DNA from: Chelatococcus asaccharovorans
GTDB lineage: Bacteria > Pseudomonadota > Alphaproteobacteria > Rhizobiales > Beijerinckiaceae
Assembly (NCBI RefSeq): GCF_003201475.1
Contig: NZ_QJJK01000016.1
Coordinates: 45,657 to 109,656, forward strand
Reading direction: 5' to 3'
DNA length: 64,000 nucleotides
Shown here: in pieces, positions 42,185-51,564 of the stretch
Position numbering within the stretch: the first letter of the stretch is position 1
Layout of the letters: every line of letters begins with the position of its first letter
The notes under the pieces: generated by a model
Databases searched by the model: none
The model's input: only the letters and a program-made list of their open reading frames with translations
What the model was told of the DNA's origin: nothing
Position numbers and translations under genes: made by a program

Positions 42185-43516
42185 ATGACAGAGCGCAAGC
42201 GCCAGATGATTTTGGGACTGATGCTGAACGGGGTCGGCATGCATCAAGCCTCGTGGCGGAAGTCAGACAGCCGCGTGGAGGAAGCCTATTCCCTGAGCCT
42301 CTACAGGGATGCGGTGCGCGCCGCGGAAGCGGCGAAGATCCACCTGATATTTCTGGCCGACAGCCCGTTGCACAGTCAGAAGCTTTTTCCCGTTCGTCCG
42401 CTACGCTTTCTGGAATCCGTCACGCTCGGATCCGCTCTTGCAGCAATATCGGACAACATCGGCATCGTATGCACACTTTCGACGACGTTCACCGAACCAT
42501 ACAATATCGCGCGGCAGCTTACATCTCTTGACCACATCTCCAACGGCCGCGTGGGCTGGAACATCGTTACGTCCTACGATGGCGCGCATCACTATTCCGA
42601 CCAGCCCATGCTGGATCACAGCGCCCGTCACAAGCGCGCCTCCGAGTATGTAGAAGTTATCAGCAGGCTCTTTAACAGCGTGGATAAGGCCGCGTTGGTC
42701 ATGGATCGCGAACGCGGCATTTTCGGCGATCCGTCGCATGTCCATATCGAGAAATACGAAGGCGAAGTCTTCCGTATCAGCGGCCCGGTCAACATGCCTC
42801 GCGGTCCGCAGGGACGCCCGGTATACGCGCAGGCCGGCACTTCAGAGAGCGGCAAGAGCCTGGCCGCTGCCTATGCGGATATGGTCTACGCCCTTTCGCC
42901 TACCTTGGAGGAGGCGCAGGACTATTATGCTGACCTCAAGGCGCGCACCGCAAAGGCAGGGCGCAACCCGGATCACATCAAGGTGCTGCCCGGCTGTTCT
43001 CCGGTCATCGGCGAATCCGAGGCGGAAGCGTTGTCGATGCATCGGCAGCTCAACGATCTGATCAATTTCGAAGTCGGCGTGGCCCAGCTTCAGGACCTCC
43101 TGCCCGGCGTCAATCTTGCCGCCTATGATCTTGACGAAGCTGTGCCCGCCGAGGCCTTTCCCGAAACGACCACCGTCCAGGTCATGCAGTCGCGATACGA
43201 ACTCTATCGCTACATGAGCGTAGAGCGACGTTTCACCGTTCGCCAGATGGTCGAGCACAACTGCACGGCAGGTGGACATTGGTCGCCAGTAGGCTCAGCC
43301 GAAAAGATTGCCGAGGAAATGCACCATCGGTTCAACAACGCCGGAGCGGACGGTTTCAACATGTCGGCGCTTTACCAACCGGGTGGCGTGACACGGATCA
43401 CCAACTTACTGGTACCGGCGCTTCAGGCGCGGGGCTGCTTCCGCACGGAATATGAACCCGGAACGCTTCGCGACAATCTTGGACTCCCTTATCCCGAAGA
43501 GATCGGTCGCGGCTGA
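42185..43516 (+). CDS. FMN-dependent monooxygenase, NtaA/SnaA/DszA family
   Basis: A 443-residue luciferase-like monooxygenase. Family landmarks include WRKSDSRVEEAYSLSLYRDA near the start, LEPVTLGSALAAIS-like SVTLGSALAAISDNIGIVCT, SLDHISNGRVGWNIVTSYDG (about 112-131) and GPQGRPVYAQAGTSESGKSL. It uses FMNH2 from a separate reductase, here encoded at 40771, to oxidise C-N, C-S or alkyl positions (aminopolycarboxylates, sulfones, long alkanes in known members). It starts the + strand operon of module 2 under the TTGACA promoter. The ATG at 42185 was chosen because the family N-terminus begins there. Confidence 0.88.
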   Translation: MTERKRQMILGLMLNGVGMHQASWRKSDSRVEEAYSLSLYRDAVRAAEAAKIHLIFLADSPLHSQKLFPVRPLRFLESVTLGSALAAISDNIGIVCTLSTTFTEPYNIARQLTSLDHISNGRVGWNIVTSYDGAHHYSDQPMLDHSARHKRASEYVEVISRLFNSVDKAALVMDRERGIFGDPSHVHIEKYEGEVFRISGPVNMPRGPQGRPVYAQAGTSESGKSLAAAYADMVYALSPTLEEAQDYYADLKARTAKAGRNPDHIKVLPGCSPVIGESEAEALSMHRQLNDLINFEVGVAQLQDLLPGVNLAAYDLDEAVPAEAFPETTTVQVMQSRYELYRYMSVERRFTVRQMVEHNCTAGGHWSPVGSAEKIAEEMHHRFNNAGADGFNMSALYQPGGVTRITNLLVPALQARGCFRTEYEPGTLRDNLGLPYPEEIGRG

Positions 43517-43562
43517 ACTGCAGGAACTCATTTCGCTCAACAAAACTCAAATGGGGAACATG

Positions 43563-45068
43563 ATGCGAAACAGCCTAATAGCAGCATCACTGGCGGGCTT
43601 TATGATCTTTGGCGCAGCGTCAGGCAGCAGACCGGCATCTGCTGCGGATAGCGGCGTCACGGTCGCCTCGCTGCCGCTGCTGACATTCGATCCCGCATTC
43701 GCCCGCACGGTGCAGGATCTCTCGATCATGAGCCAGGTCTATTCGTCCCTGACAACCGCCTCCTTCGTGGATGGCTCTCTTGTCCCAAACCTGGCGCGCG
43801 AATGGACAGATGTCGACGGGAAGGAGTTCACGTTCAAGCTGGTACCGGGCGCAAAGTTCGCTAACGGAGAGCCGCTCGACGCAAATGCGGTCGTGTGGAA
43901 CTTCAAGCGGCTCCTGGATCCGGCAACGCAATCGACAGTCATCGCCGACTTCAACATGATCAGCAGCGTCGAGGCACCGGATCCGACAACCGTCGTCATC
44001 AAGACATCAACGCCGTGGCTCGAATTGCCGCGCCGGCTTAGCGCGATCTCATTCCTCGCGCCTGAATGGTCGAAAACCCATAACCCCAAGGTGGAGGTTA
44101 ATCCTTCAGGTCCGTACGTCGTCGTCAATTATGACTTTGCATCCCATGTGACCCTGAAGCGGAATGAAAACTTCTTCGGTGAGAAGGCTGCCTTCGAAAA
44201 CGCGACCTACCGCGTGATCGGCAACAGCCAGACGCGGGTCACGTCGCTGCGCAGCGGCGAACTCAACTTCGCCAACAACATTTCTCCGCTGGATGTGCAA
44301 CAGCTTTCCAGCCTGCAAGACCTGAACGTCGGGGCAATCCCTGGGCGTCGCGTCCACGTGCTGCGTTTCAACATGCTACGCGACTCGGTGAAGGACGTTC
44401 GCGTTCGCCAGGCGCTCAACTACGCCATCAACAAGGACCTGATTACCGCATCGATCTATCGCGGCCAGACGAAGGCTGCGACGACCCAGGTCCTCATTCC
44501 TGGTCAGGTTGGCTTCGACGAAACGATGAAGGCCTGGCCCTATGATCCAGCGAAGGCACGGCAGCTTCTTGCGGAGGCCGGCTACGCCAAGGGCCTCACT
44601 CTCTCGCTTGGCGTCAGCGACGAATATCTTCAGGCGCCGCAGGCCGCGCAGGCCATCGCCGCACAGCTCGCGGAGGTCGGCGTGACGATCAAGCTGCAGA
44701 TCGTACCGACCGCGATCTGGACTTCATTCATCACCGATGCCCAGAAGGGGACCGATCTCCTCTATCTCGGCTTCTCATCGACAACCGGAACTTCAACCGA
44801 GCTGATGAACCAGTTCACCGGCAAAGGCCGCTATACATGGGGACCGTCCAATCCCGACTACGATGCCGCGGTGGAGAAAGTGAAGACGGCGACGTCTCTG
44901 GAAAGCCAGGCGGAACTCATCCGTAAGGCCAACCGTATCCTCGCGGACGATGCCCAGCTCGTCTACCTGTGGCCGCAGCCGTTCACCTACGCCGTCAGCA
45001 AGAGCGTCGAGTGGACGCCACGGGCAGATGACCGGCCGCGGGCCTCCGACATGCGCCCCGCCAAGTAA
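43563..45068 (+). CDS. ABC transporter solute-binding protein, family 5 (Dpp/Opp type)
   Basis: A 501-residue extracytoplasmic binding protein. A signal peptide (RNSLIAASLAGFMIFGAASG then PASA) is followed by LVPNLAREWTDVDGKEFTFK and LVPGAKFANGEPLDANAVVW, the family 5 core. ATGs at 43551, 43560 and 43563 are in frame; 43563 has the best spacing to a GGGGA site. It is the first gene of a full Dpp/Opp-type importer and delivers a peptide-like or other polar ligand to the permeases that follow. Confidence 0.9.
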   Translation: MRNSLIAASLAGFMIFGAASGSRPASAADSGVTVASLPLLTFDPAFARTVQDLSIMSQVYSSLTTASFVDGSLVPNLAREWTDVDGKEFTFKLVPGAKFANGEPLDANAVVWNFKRLLDPATQSTVIADFNMISSVEAPDPTTVVIKTSTPWLELPRRLSAISFLAPEWSKTHNPKVEVNPSGPYVVVNYDFASHVTLKRNENFFGEKAAFENATYRVIGNSQTRVTSLRSGELNFANNISPLDVQQLSSLQDLNVGAIPGRRVHVLRFNMLRDSVKDVRVRQALNYAINKDLITASIYRGQTKAATTQVLIPGQVGFDETMKAWPYDPAKARQLLAEAGYAKGLTLSLGVSDEYLQAPQAAQAIAAQLAEVGVTIKLQIVPTAIWTSFITDAQKGTDLLYLGFSSTTGTSTELMNQFTGKGRYTWGPSNPDYDAAVEKVKTATSLESQAELIRKANRILADDAQLVYLWPQPFTYAVSKSVEWTPRADDRPRASDMRPAK

Positions 45069-45142
45069 CGACGATCGAAGCAGGGGCTGGCGCACGCGCG
45101 GCCCCTGCCTGTCCGTATCTCAGATACACCAAGGACGGTAAT

Positions 45143-46114
45143 TTGGCGACGATCTCCCATTTCAAGGCGTTGCAGGCGCGCCTGCGCTCTCCCATAGAGG
45201 TAAGATTTCTTCTACGCAGGGCAATCGGCGGACTTTTTTCGCTGTGGGGAGCGGTCACGATCGTTTTCCTGATGCTCTACGCAACCGGAAATCCGGCTGA
45301 AGTGCTGGCTCCCGAAACGGCCACGGCCGAACAGGTGGCGGAACTGGCGCGACAGTATGGTTTCGACCAGCCCATTTACCTGCAATATCGCAACTTCCTT
45401 GTGAATATCATGCAGGGGAACTTCCCGAACTCGCTCTATACCGGCCGTCCAGCCTTCCAGGAGGTGCTCTACCGGGTGCCGAATACCCTGCTCCTCGGAC
45501 TGACGGCGGTCGTACTCGGTGCTCTCCTCGGACTTGTCGTCGGATACGTGTCTTCGTCTGGCCGGAGCAGGATCATGCGCGTCGTGCCGATCCGGCTTCT
45601 GATGATCCTCCAGTCCGTGCCAAATTTCTTCATGGGCCTGCTATTGATCTATTTCTTCAGCCTGACGTTGCGCTGGCTACCGACGAGCGGCTTTTCGAGC
45701 TGGCGGAACCTTATTCTCCCGATCACCACACTCGCCTGTTACGTCGCGCCGAATGTCGCAAGACTGTTCCGCTCGACGATGAACGAGATCCGCTTCGAGG
45801 AGCATATCCAGACCGCCCGGGCGAAGGGCATCTCAGAGCGCGCGGTGAGAATACGCCACAATGCGATCAACGCGCTCGGGCCCGTCACCACCCTGATCGG
45901 CCTGCAGCTCGGTGGCGTTCTGGCCGGAGCCGTCGTGGTGGAAACCCTGTTCGCCTATCCCGGTGTGGGGCAATTGCTGGTGCAAGCGGTCGTCTCTCGT
46001 GACTATCCTGTTGCGCTCGCCGCCGTCATCCTCGTCTGCCTCGGCTACAATATCGCAAGCCTTCTCGTTGACGTGCTCGTCGTCATCATAGATCCGCGAG
46101 CGCAGAAGAGATGA
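45143..46114 (+). CDS. ABC transporter permease, DppB type
   Basis: A 323-residue permease with about six membrane helices. It contains the DppB-type N-terminal VTIVFLMLYATGNPAEVLAP and the EAA-like loop EEHIQTARAKGISERAVRIR (about residues 217-236). Translation probably starts at a TTG with an aaggacgg site; no ATG fits the family N-terminus. Its stop overlaps the next permease gene by four bases. Confidence 0.9.
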   Translation: MATISHFKALQARLRSPIEVRFLLRRAIGGLFSLWGAVTIVFLMLYATGNPAEVLAPETATAEQVAELARQYGFDQPIYLQYRNFLVNIMQGNFPNSLYTGRPAFQEVLYRVPNTLLLGLTAVVLGALLGLVVGYVSSSGRSRIMRVVPIRLLMILQSVPNFFMGLLLIYFFSLTLRWLPTSGFSSWRNLILPITTLACYVAPNVARLFRSTMNEIRFEEHIQTARAKGISERAVRIRHNAINALGPVTTLIGLQLGGVLAGAVVVETLFAYPGVGQLLVQAVVSRDYPVALAAVILVCLGYNIASLLVDVLVVIIDPRAQKR

Positions 46115-46965
46115 GCGCGATAACGACACAGACCACTAAGGCGGTGCGCCGCGGGATGCCTCCGGTCGGCGTAATGTTCGCCTTCGCCACCCTGGGATGC
46201 GTACTGCTGATGACGGTTTCCGCGCCTTTCCTTGGCGTGGATCCCTACAAGCAGGACCTGATGGCCATACTGCTGCCGCCCTCTTTCGAGCATCCATTCG
46301 GGACCGACCTGCTCGGCCGGGATATCGCGGCCCGGGTTATCTGGGGCGGAATCCCCCCGCTCTTCGTGGGTTTCACGGCAACCGCCATTGCCGTCCTGCT
46401 CGGGCTCGGCTTTGGTCTCCTTGCCGGTTACCGGCAGGGCATCGTCGATGGCTTCCTCAGCCGGCTGGCCGATATCCAGATGTCCATTCCCGGTCTCGTT
46501 CTGGCCTTGCTCATCCTTGTCCTGTTCGGGGCGAGCATCACGAACCTCATCATCGTGATCGCGCTTGAATCCTGGACCATGCATTACCGCGTGGTGCGCA
46601 GCCAGGTCATGGCAGTACGCAATCTTTCGTTCGTGGAGGCTGCAAGGCTTGCCAGCATCGGCGAGGTTTGGATCGTATTGCGGCATATCCTGCCGAGCAC
46701 CATACCGCTCCTGGCAGTGACGGGAACCGCCAATTTTTCACAGGCTCTGCTCATGGAGGCCGCTCTCAGCTTCCTCGGCATCGGCGTACAACCGCCAACG
46801 CCGGATTGGGGAACGATGGTTTCCGAGGGGCAGTCACAGCTCGCCGGCGGCTGGTGGATCGCGATGTTCCCCGGCATGGCGCTCGTCCTCGTGATGTGGA
46901 GCGCGCAGGTCATTGGTGACTGGCTTGCGGATGTCTATTCGGTCCGAGGGGACGGATTGCAATGA
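46111..46965 (+). CDS. ABC transporter permease, DppC type
   Basis: A 284-residue permease. The DppC hallmarks are HPFGTDLLGRDIAARVIWGG (about residues 64-83) and the cytoplasmic loop RNLSFVEAARLASIGEVWIV, followed by MEAALSFLGIGVQPPTPDWG. It forms the channel together with the DppB-type permease upstream. Both ends overlap neighbouring genes by four bases (ATGA), showing tight translational coupling. Confidence 0.92.
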   Translation: MSAITTQTTKAVRRGMPPVGVMFAFATLGCVLLMTVSAPFLGVDPYKQDLMAILLPPSFEHPFGTDLLGRDIAARVIWGGIPPLFVGFTATAIAVLLGLGFGLLAGYRQGIVDGFLSRLADIQMSIPGLVLALLILVLFGASITNLIIVIALESWTMHYRVVRSQVMAVRNLSFVEAARLASIGEVWIVLRHILPSTIPLLAVTGTANFSQALLMEAALSFLGIGVQPPTPDWGTMVSEGQSQLAGGWWIAMFPGMALVLVMWSAQVIGDWLADVYSVRGDGLQ

Positions 46966-48806
46966 GCTTTCTGGATATCTCCGAGCTGAAGATCCAGATC
47001 CTGTCGCGCGCCGGCATTGTCCATCCCGTCCGCGGCGTCTCGCTGCAGATCGAGCCTGGCGAAGCGCTAGGTCTGGTCGGGGAATCCGGCTGCGGCAAGA
47101 CGATTACGTCGATGGCGATCGCGGGATTGCTCACGCCTTCCGCGACGCTCACCGCCAAACGCTTCGTTGTCGGCGGAGTGGACATGAGCAATGCAAGCGA
47201 GCGTGCCTGGAGGAACATCCGCCGCGATAGCGTTGGCGTCATCTTCCAGAATCCGATGAAGGCGCTCAACCCGCGAATGCTCGTCGGAACCCAGCTTGCG
47301 GAGGCGATGGCACCCAAGGACCGCGGCTCGCTACGCGCCAGCCATATGAAGAGCATGGAACTGCTGGATAGCGTAGGCGTGACGCAGCCCAAAGCGCGGC
47401 TGAGCCAGTATCCGCACGAACTATCGGGTGGTCTTGCCCAGAGGATCGTGATTGCGATGGCCTTGGCCCGCAACCCGAAACTCTTGATTGCCGATGAGCC
47501 TACCACCGCCCTCGATGCCAGCGTGCAGAAGCAGATCCTCGACCTTATCGACAATCTCCGCAAAGAGCTGAAGCTCGCTGTGCTGATGGTCACTCATGAT
47601 CTCGGCGTCGTACAGGAGCGCGTCGATCGCGTCGCTGTCATGTATGCCGGCCGCATCATTGAACATGGCGCTACGGACGACGTCATTTCGCGCTCAAGCC
47701 ATCCCTATACGGCCGCGCTCGTCGCGGCCATGCCGAGCATCGACCGCGGGCGCGACAAGCCCCTGCAGGGGCTCGAGGGGCTCCCTCCTCCGTTGATCAA
47801 TCTGCCGGGCGGTTGCGCATTGCGGCCCCGTTGCGCCCTCGCCACCGGGATATGCGAGCAGATCGACCCGCCACTAGCGTTCGTGGAACGCACCGGACAT
47901 TGGGCAGCCTGTCACAACCACCACCACGGACGCGTGGTGCTGCCTCCTGTCATTGCGGATACCACCATGGAAACCGTCGCTCCTGAACTTGACGCGGCGG
48001 CTATCATGCAGGTCCGATCCATCACCAAGGTGTTTGGCCAGCAAAGGCTGCTGAACTTCTGGCGAGGCCCAAGGCCTCCTGCGGTGAAAGACGTGTCGCT
48101 TTCGATTGCGCCGGGAGAAACGCTCGGGATCGTCGGGGAGTCGGGATCGGGCAAGACAACGGTTGCACGGATGATGGTCGGCCTGGAAATGCCAACCGAA
48201 GGCGAGATCCTGTTCGGTGACAAACCGCTATCCGCGCTGGAGCCGGCGGAGATAGGCCAGTGGCGACGCGAGGTGCAATTCGTCTTCCAGGACAGCTCCT
48301 CCTCCCTTAATCCACGCTTCACCATCGCCCGCAGTATTGAGGAATCGCTTCTCGCCCTTGAGCCGGACGCGCAGGCAAGGCAGGAACGCATTAGAAAGCT
48401 TCTGGCCGAAGTGGGGCTGACCGAGGCTATGGCAAGCCGGAAGCCCAATCAGCTCTCCGGCGGCCAGAGGCAGAGGGTTGGTATCGCCCGGGCGCTCGCA
48501 CGCAATCCGAAGCTTATGATCGCCGACGAACCGGTTTCGGCGCTCGATGTCTCCGTACAGGCGACCATTCTCAATCTGCTGAACCGCCTTCGGCGAGAAC
48601 GTGGCATGTCATACATCATCATCTCGCACGACCTCGGTGTGATCCGCTACATCTGCGACCGGATGATCGTTATGTATCGCGGCGATGTCGTCGAGGCCGG
48701 CTCGACGGAAGCCGTCCTCCAAAATCCACAACACGAATACACGCGCAGACTTATCGCCGCCGCACCCAACCACATCAGCGAGAACCAGCGCTCGACCGGG
48801 ACGTGA
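46962..48806 (+). CDS. Dpp/Opp-type ABC ATPase with two fused ATP-binding domains
   Basis: A 614-residue protein combining DppD- and DppF-like halves. First Walker A GESGCGKT (40-47) with LSGGLAQRIVIAMALARNP and LIADEPTTALD; second Walker A GESGSGKT (about 392) with LSGGQRQRVGIARALARNP and MIADEPVSALD. A Cys-containing segment between them (ALRPRCALATGICEQIDPPL) resembles the iron-sulfur or metal region of peptide-importer ATPases. It powers the importer encoded by the three genes before it. Confidence 0.93.
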   Translation: MSFLDISELKIQILSRAGIVHPVRGVSLQIEPGEALGLVGESGCGKTITSMAIAGLLTPSATLTAKRFVVGGVDMSNASERAWRNIRRDSVGVIFQNPMKALNPRMLVGTQLAEAMAPKDRGSLRASHMKSMELLDSVGVTQPKARLSQYPHELSGGLAQRIVIAMALARNPKLLIADEPTTALDASVQKQILDLIDNLRKELKLAVLMVTHDLGVVQERVDRVAVMYAGRIIEHGATDDVISRSSHPYTAALVAAMPSIDRGRDKPLQGLEGLPPPLINLPGGCALRPRCALATGICEQIDPPLAFVERTGHWAACHNHHHGRVVLPPVIADTTMETVAPELDAAAIMQVRSITKVFGQQRLLNFWRGPRPPAVKDVSLSIAPGETLGIVGESGSGKTTVARMMVGLEMPTEGEILFGDKPLSALEPAEIGQWRREVQFVFQDSSSSLNPRFTIARSIEESLLALEPDAQARQERIRKLLAEVGLTEAMASRKPNQLSGGQRQRVGIARALARNPKLMIADEPVSALDVSVQATILNLLNRLRRERGMSYIIISHDLGVIRYICDRMIVMYRGDVVEAGSTEAVLQNPQHEYTRRLIAAAPNHISENQRSTGT

Positions 48807-48837
48807 TTTCATTCGCCTCGCAGGGACGACGTTTCAG

Positions 48838-50361
48838 ATGGACACCCACAACGGCTCAAAATCGGCAAGCGTCGATAGTCTCAAGCAGGCAATCGTCCTT
48901 GGTGTGGAAAGACGCGCCAAGCTGGTGCAGGAGATCGTCGATAGCCTGTTCAGCTTCGCGGAACTCGGCTTTCAGGAAAGCGAATCCGAACGCTATATGA
49001 CCCGCATCCTCGAAGATGCGGGGTTCAGCATCAGAAGGCAGGCGGCGGGCATCCCGACGCAATGGGCTGCGCGCTGGGGGAATGGCGGTCCTGTCATATC
49101 GCTGAACTCCGATATCGACGCGCTTTCGGGCCTCTCCCAAAAGCCAGGGGTTCCTCGCCCCGAACCGCTCGTCGAAGGCGCACCAGGCCACGGCGAAGGC
49201 CACAACTCAGGCATGGCTGTCGCCATCGTCGCGGCCCTGGCGGCCAAGGACATCATGGAACGAGAAGGTCTGCCAGGAACACTTCACCTCTGGCCGGGTA
49301 TCGCCGAAGAACAGATTGCCAGCAAATCATATGTCGCAAATTCCGACGTGCTTGACGACGTGGATGTGGTTTTGAGCATGCATGTCTCAAACGACTTCAC
49401 CGTGCAGGGCGGCGAAGGAGAATCCCTGGGCGCCGCCTCCGTCGAGTTCACATTCCACGGCAAGAGCGCCCATGCGGCGGGTGTTCCGTGGCTTGGCCGA
49501 AGCGCGCTCGACGCCGTCGAGTTGATGAATGTCGGCTGGAACTTCAAACGCGAACATCTGCATCCCCGTCAGCGCTCGCACTACGTCATCACCAATGGCG
49601 GCGGGCAACCCAATGTCGTGCCGGATCGTGCATCAGTCTGGTACTATTTCCGCGATTCCGATGCAGGAAACGTGCGCGCTATGATGGATGTGGCGCAGGA
49701 CATCGCAGCGGGCGCAGCCCTGATGACCGGCACCCGCTTCACGTCCGAACTGCTCGGTGTCGCTTGGCCGCATCACTACAACCTTCCGCTTGCACAGGCT
49801 GTCCATCGCAATATGGAGACGGTCGGCATGCCCGATTGGAGCGAGGAGGATCTTGCCCTGGCGAAAGCTCTGCAAAGCCATATGCAGGTCGAGCAGATCG
49901 GGCTTCGCACGGTTCTTCCGCCGCTTACCCCGCCACTCATGGGGCCGACCGCCGGCGGCTCGGACGACATCGGCGATGTGACCTGGAAGGTTCCGACGAT
50001 CCGCCTACGGTATCCCTCCAACATTCCTGGCGCGATCGGGCATCACTGGAGTTCAGCGGTGTCGATGGCGACACCGATCGCCCACAAGGGCGTCTCGGCG
50101 GCAGCCAAGGTGGCGGGTATGACTATTATCGACCTGCTCCTCAAGCCTGATCTTCTGGACAGCATTCGCGACTACTTCGTCAATGTGCAGACCAGAGACA
50201 TCAAATACGCGCCGATTCAGAGCGCCGACGCAATCCCCGCTATACACCTCAACGGCCCAGCACAGGCGAAATACCGGCCTGACCTTGAGAAAACCTATTA
50301 CGACCCGGCGAGATTCGAGACCTACCTCAAGCAACTCGGTGTCGATTACCCCACGATCTGA
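48838..50361 (+). CDS. M20 family amidohydrolase (AbgB-like)
   Basis: A 507-residue metallo-amidohydrolase close in layout to AbgB (p-aminobenzoyl-glutamate hydrolase subunit). Metal-site motifs are visible: LNSDIDALSG, PGHGEGHNSGMAVAIVAAL and GIAEEQIASKSY, with the dimerisation domain GESLGAASVEFTFHGKSAHA. It should cleave an N-acyl amide in the cytoplasm, probably on the compound brought in by the Dpp-type importer just upstream. The ATG at 48838 lies 31 bases after the ATPase stop; the gene ends module 2. Confidence 0.88.
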   Translation: MDTHNGSKSASVDSLKQAIVLGVERRAKLVQEIVDSLFSFAELGFQESESERYMTRILEDAGFSIRRQAAGIPTQWAARWGNGGPVISLNSDIDALSGLSQKPGVPRPEPLVEGAPGHGEGHNSGMAVAIVAALAAKDIMEREGLPGTLHLWPGIAEEQIASKSYVANSDVLDDVDVVLSMHVSNDFTVQGGEGESLGAASVEFTFHGKSAHAAGVPWLGRSALDAVELMNVGWNFKREHLHPRQRSHYVITNGGGQPNVVPDRASVWYYFRDSDAGNVRAMMDVAQDIAAGAALMTGTRFTSELLGVAWPHHYNLPLAQAVHRNMETVGMPDWSEEDLALAKALQSHMQVEQIGLRTVLPPLTPPLMGPTAGGSDDIGDVTWKVPTIRLRYPSNIPGAIGHHWSSAVSMATPIAHKGVSAAAKVAGMTIIDLLLKPDLLDSIRDYFVNVQTRDIKYAPIQSADAIPAIHLNGPAQAKYRPDLEKTYYDPARFETYLKQLGVDYPTI

Positions 50362-50699
50362 GGCGGCCCCCCAAATCTGTCCACAACCACCGCTGCACGG
50401 CCATGGGGCTGCCGAATAGCCAATAGGCAGCGCGATGCGTATCGTATGGGAAGAGACTTACGCCCCGAGGCCAGGGCGCGGCTGGACAGCCACGACATCG
50501 TCAGCCTTGCCAGCGCGACGGATCGACGTGATTACATCCCGGGGGGATGAATGACGCCGATGTCCTCGCGTTCTGGTGGTCTTTGACCTTCGATATCGAC
50601 CGCGATTTGCTCGCCAAGGCGAGATCCCGCAAGCATATCCACAAGTCAGTGACAGGCCAGGAACATCGCCGGCGCCCCCCATTGAGCAATAAGTCTATC
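50362..50699. other. region between convergent modules 2 and 3
   Basis: The amidohydrolase and the IolB-like gene converge here. A short + strand frame (from 50547, DADVLAFWWSLTFDIDRDLL) is open but runs into the IolB-like gene from the other side and has no recognised domain. No clear hairpin-plus-T terminator is seen. Confidence 0.4.
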
Positions 50700-51533
50700 C
50701 TACTTGAATTTGTCGCGCATGGCACCAAGGCCAGGGATGTAATCTGTCAGGTGCTCGTGTACAGGGTCGAAATACTGAACGAGGCCCCGCTGATCCCGGC
50801 CGACCAGAATAGTGAATACATAGGCACGGTGGCCGGGCGAGGTCACCGTCGGGTGGTAGCCCGATGGGAGCAGATAGGTGTCGCCGTCTAGCGTCATCAC
50901 CGCTTCGGGAGTTCCATCCGCGTGATAGTGAAACTGGCCGCCGAAGCCAGAAGGCGGGTTGAAACGGTAGTGATAGAGTTCGGCGTGGTTGGTCTCACCT
51001 CCGCGATCTGTGTCGTGCTTGTGCGGCGGATAGCCCGCCCAACAGCCGTCTTCCGCATAGAGTTCGCTCACGAGAAGATTGCCCGCGCGGCCATTGGCGT
51101 TCTGACCAAGTATGTGGAAGATCTCCCGCCGCGACTTGGTGTCAGACGAACCAACAACGACGCTTTCCACTTCGTCAGACGTGACTCGGAAGGGCGCATG
51201 GGCTTCGGTGCAGGCCCCGCCCGCGACCACCGCTTCCAGATCCGCAGTGGCGATGACCGTAAAGGGTTGGCGGGTACCGGTATAGACACTGTCGGCCTTG
51301 CCTGACCAAATATCGGCGCGTCCGCCAATGCCGTGGAACTCGGTGTCACCCACCAATATCTTGCAGCGTCCTGTCTGCACCACGACCACACATTCGAAGC
51401 CGGGAACTTCAAGCGTCAGGCTCTCTCCGGCGGACAGACGGATACGGTTGAAATACACATCGGGAAGATGGGGACTTGCCGCGTCGACAATCGGCCGGTT
51501 GGCATTGTCGTTGTTGCGGATAATCAGGCTCAT
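50700..51533 (-). CDS. IolB-like 5-deoxy-glucuronate isomerase family protein
   Basis: A 277-residue bicupin of the IolB/KduI superfamily. Its metal site is visible as YPPHKHDTD, ETNHAELYHYRFNPPSGFGG and the later LLPSGYHPTVTSPGH. IolB isomerises 5-deoxy-D-glucuronate in inositol breakdown, but no other iol gene is nearby, so a related sugar-acid substrate is more likely. A GGAGAAG site precedes the ATG at 51533. It is the last gene of the nine-gene - strand operon of module 3. Confidence 0.82.
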   Translation of the reverse strand: MSLIIRNNDNANRPIVDAASPHLPDVYFNRIRLSAGESLTLEVPGFECVVVVQTGRCKILVGDTEFHGIGGRADIWSGKADSVYTGTRQPFTVIATADLEAVVAGGACTEAHAPFRVTSDEVESVVVGSSDTKSRREIFHILGQNANGRAGNLLVSELYAEDGCWAGYPPHKHDTDRGGETNHAELYHYRFNPPSGFGGQFHYHADGTPEAVMTLDGDTYLLPSGYHPTVTSPGHRAYVFTILVGRDQRGLVQYFDPVHEHLTDYIPGLGAMRDKFK

Positions 51534-51564
51534 GTCGCTTCTCCTGGAAATCTGATGAGGGCGG

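Noticed and set aside
50700..51533. Inositol catabolism operon
   Set aside because: The IolB-like protein stands alone; no iolC, D, E, G or A genes are in the window.
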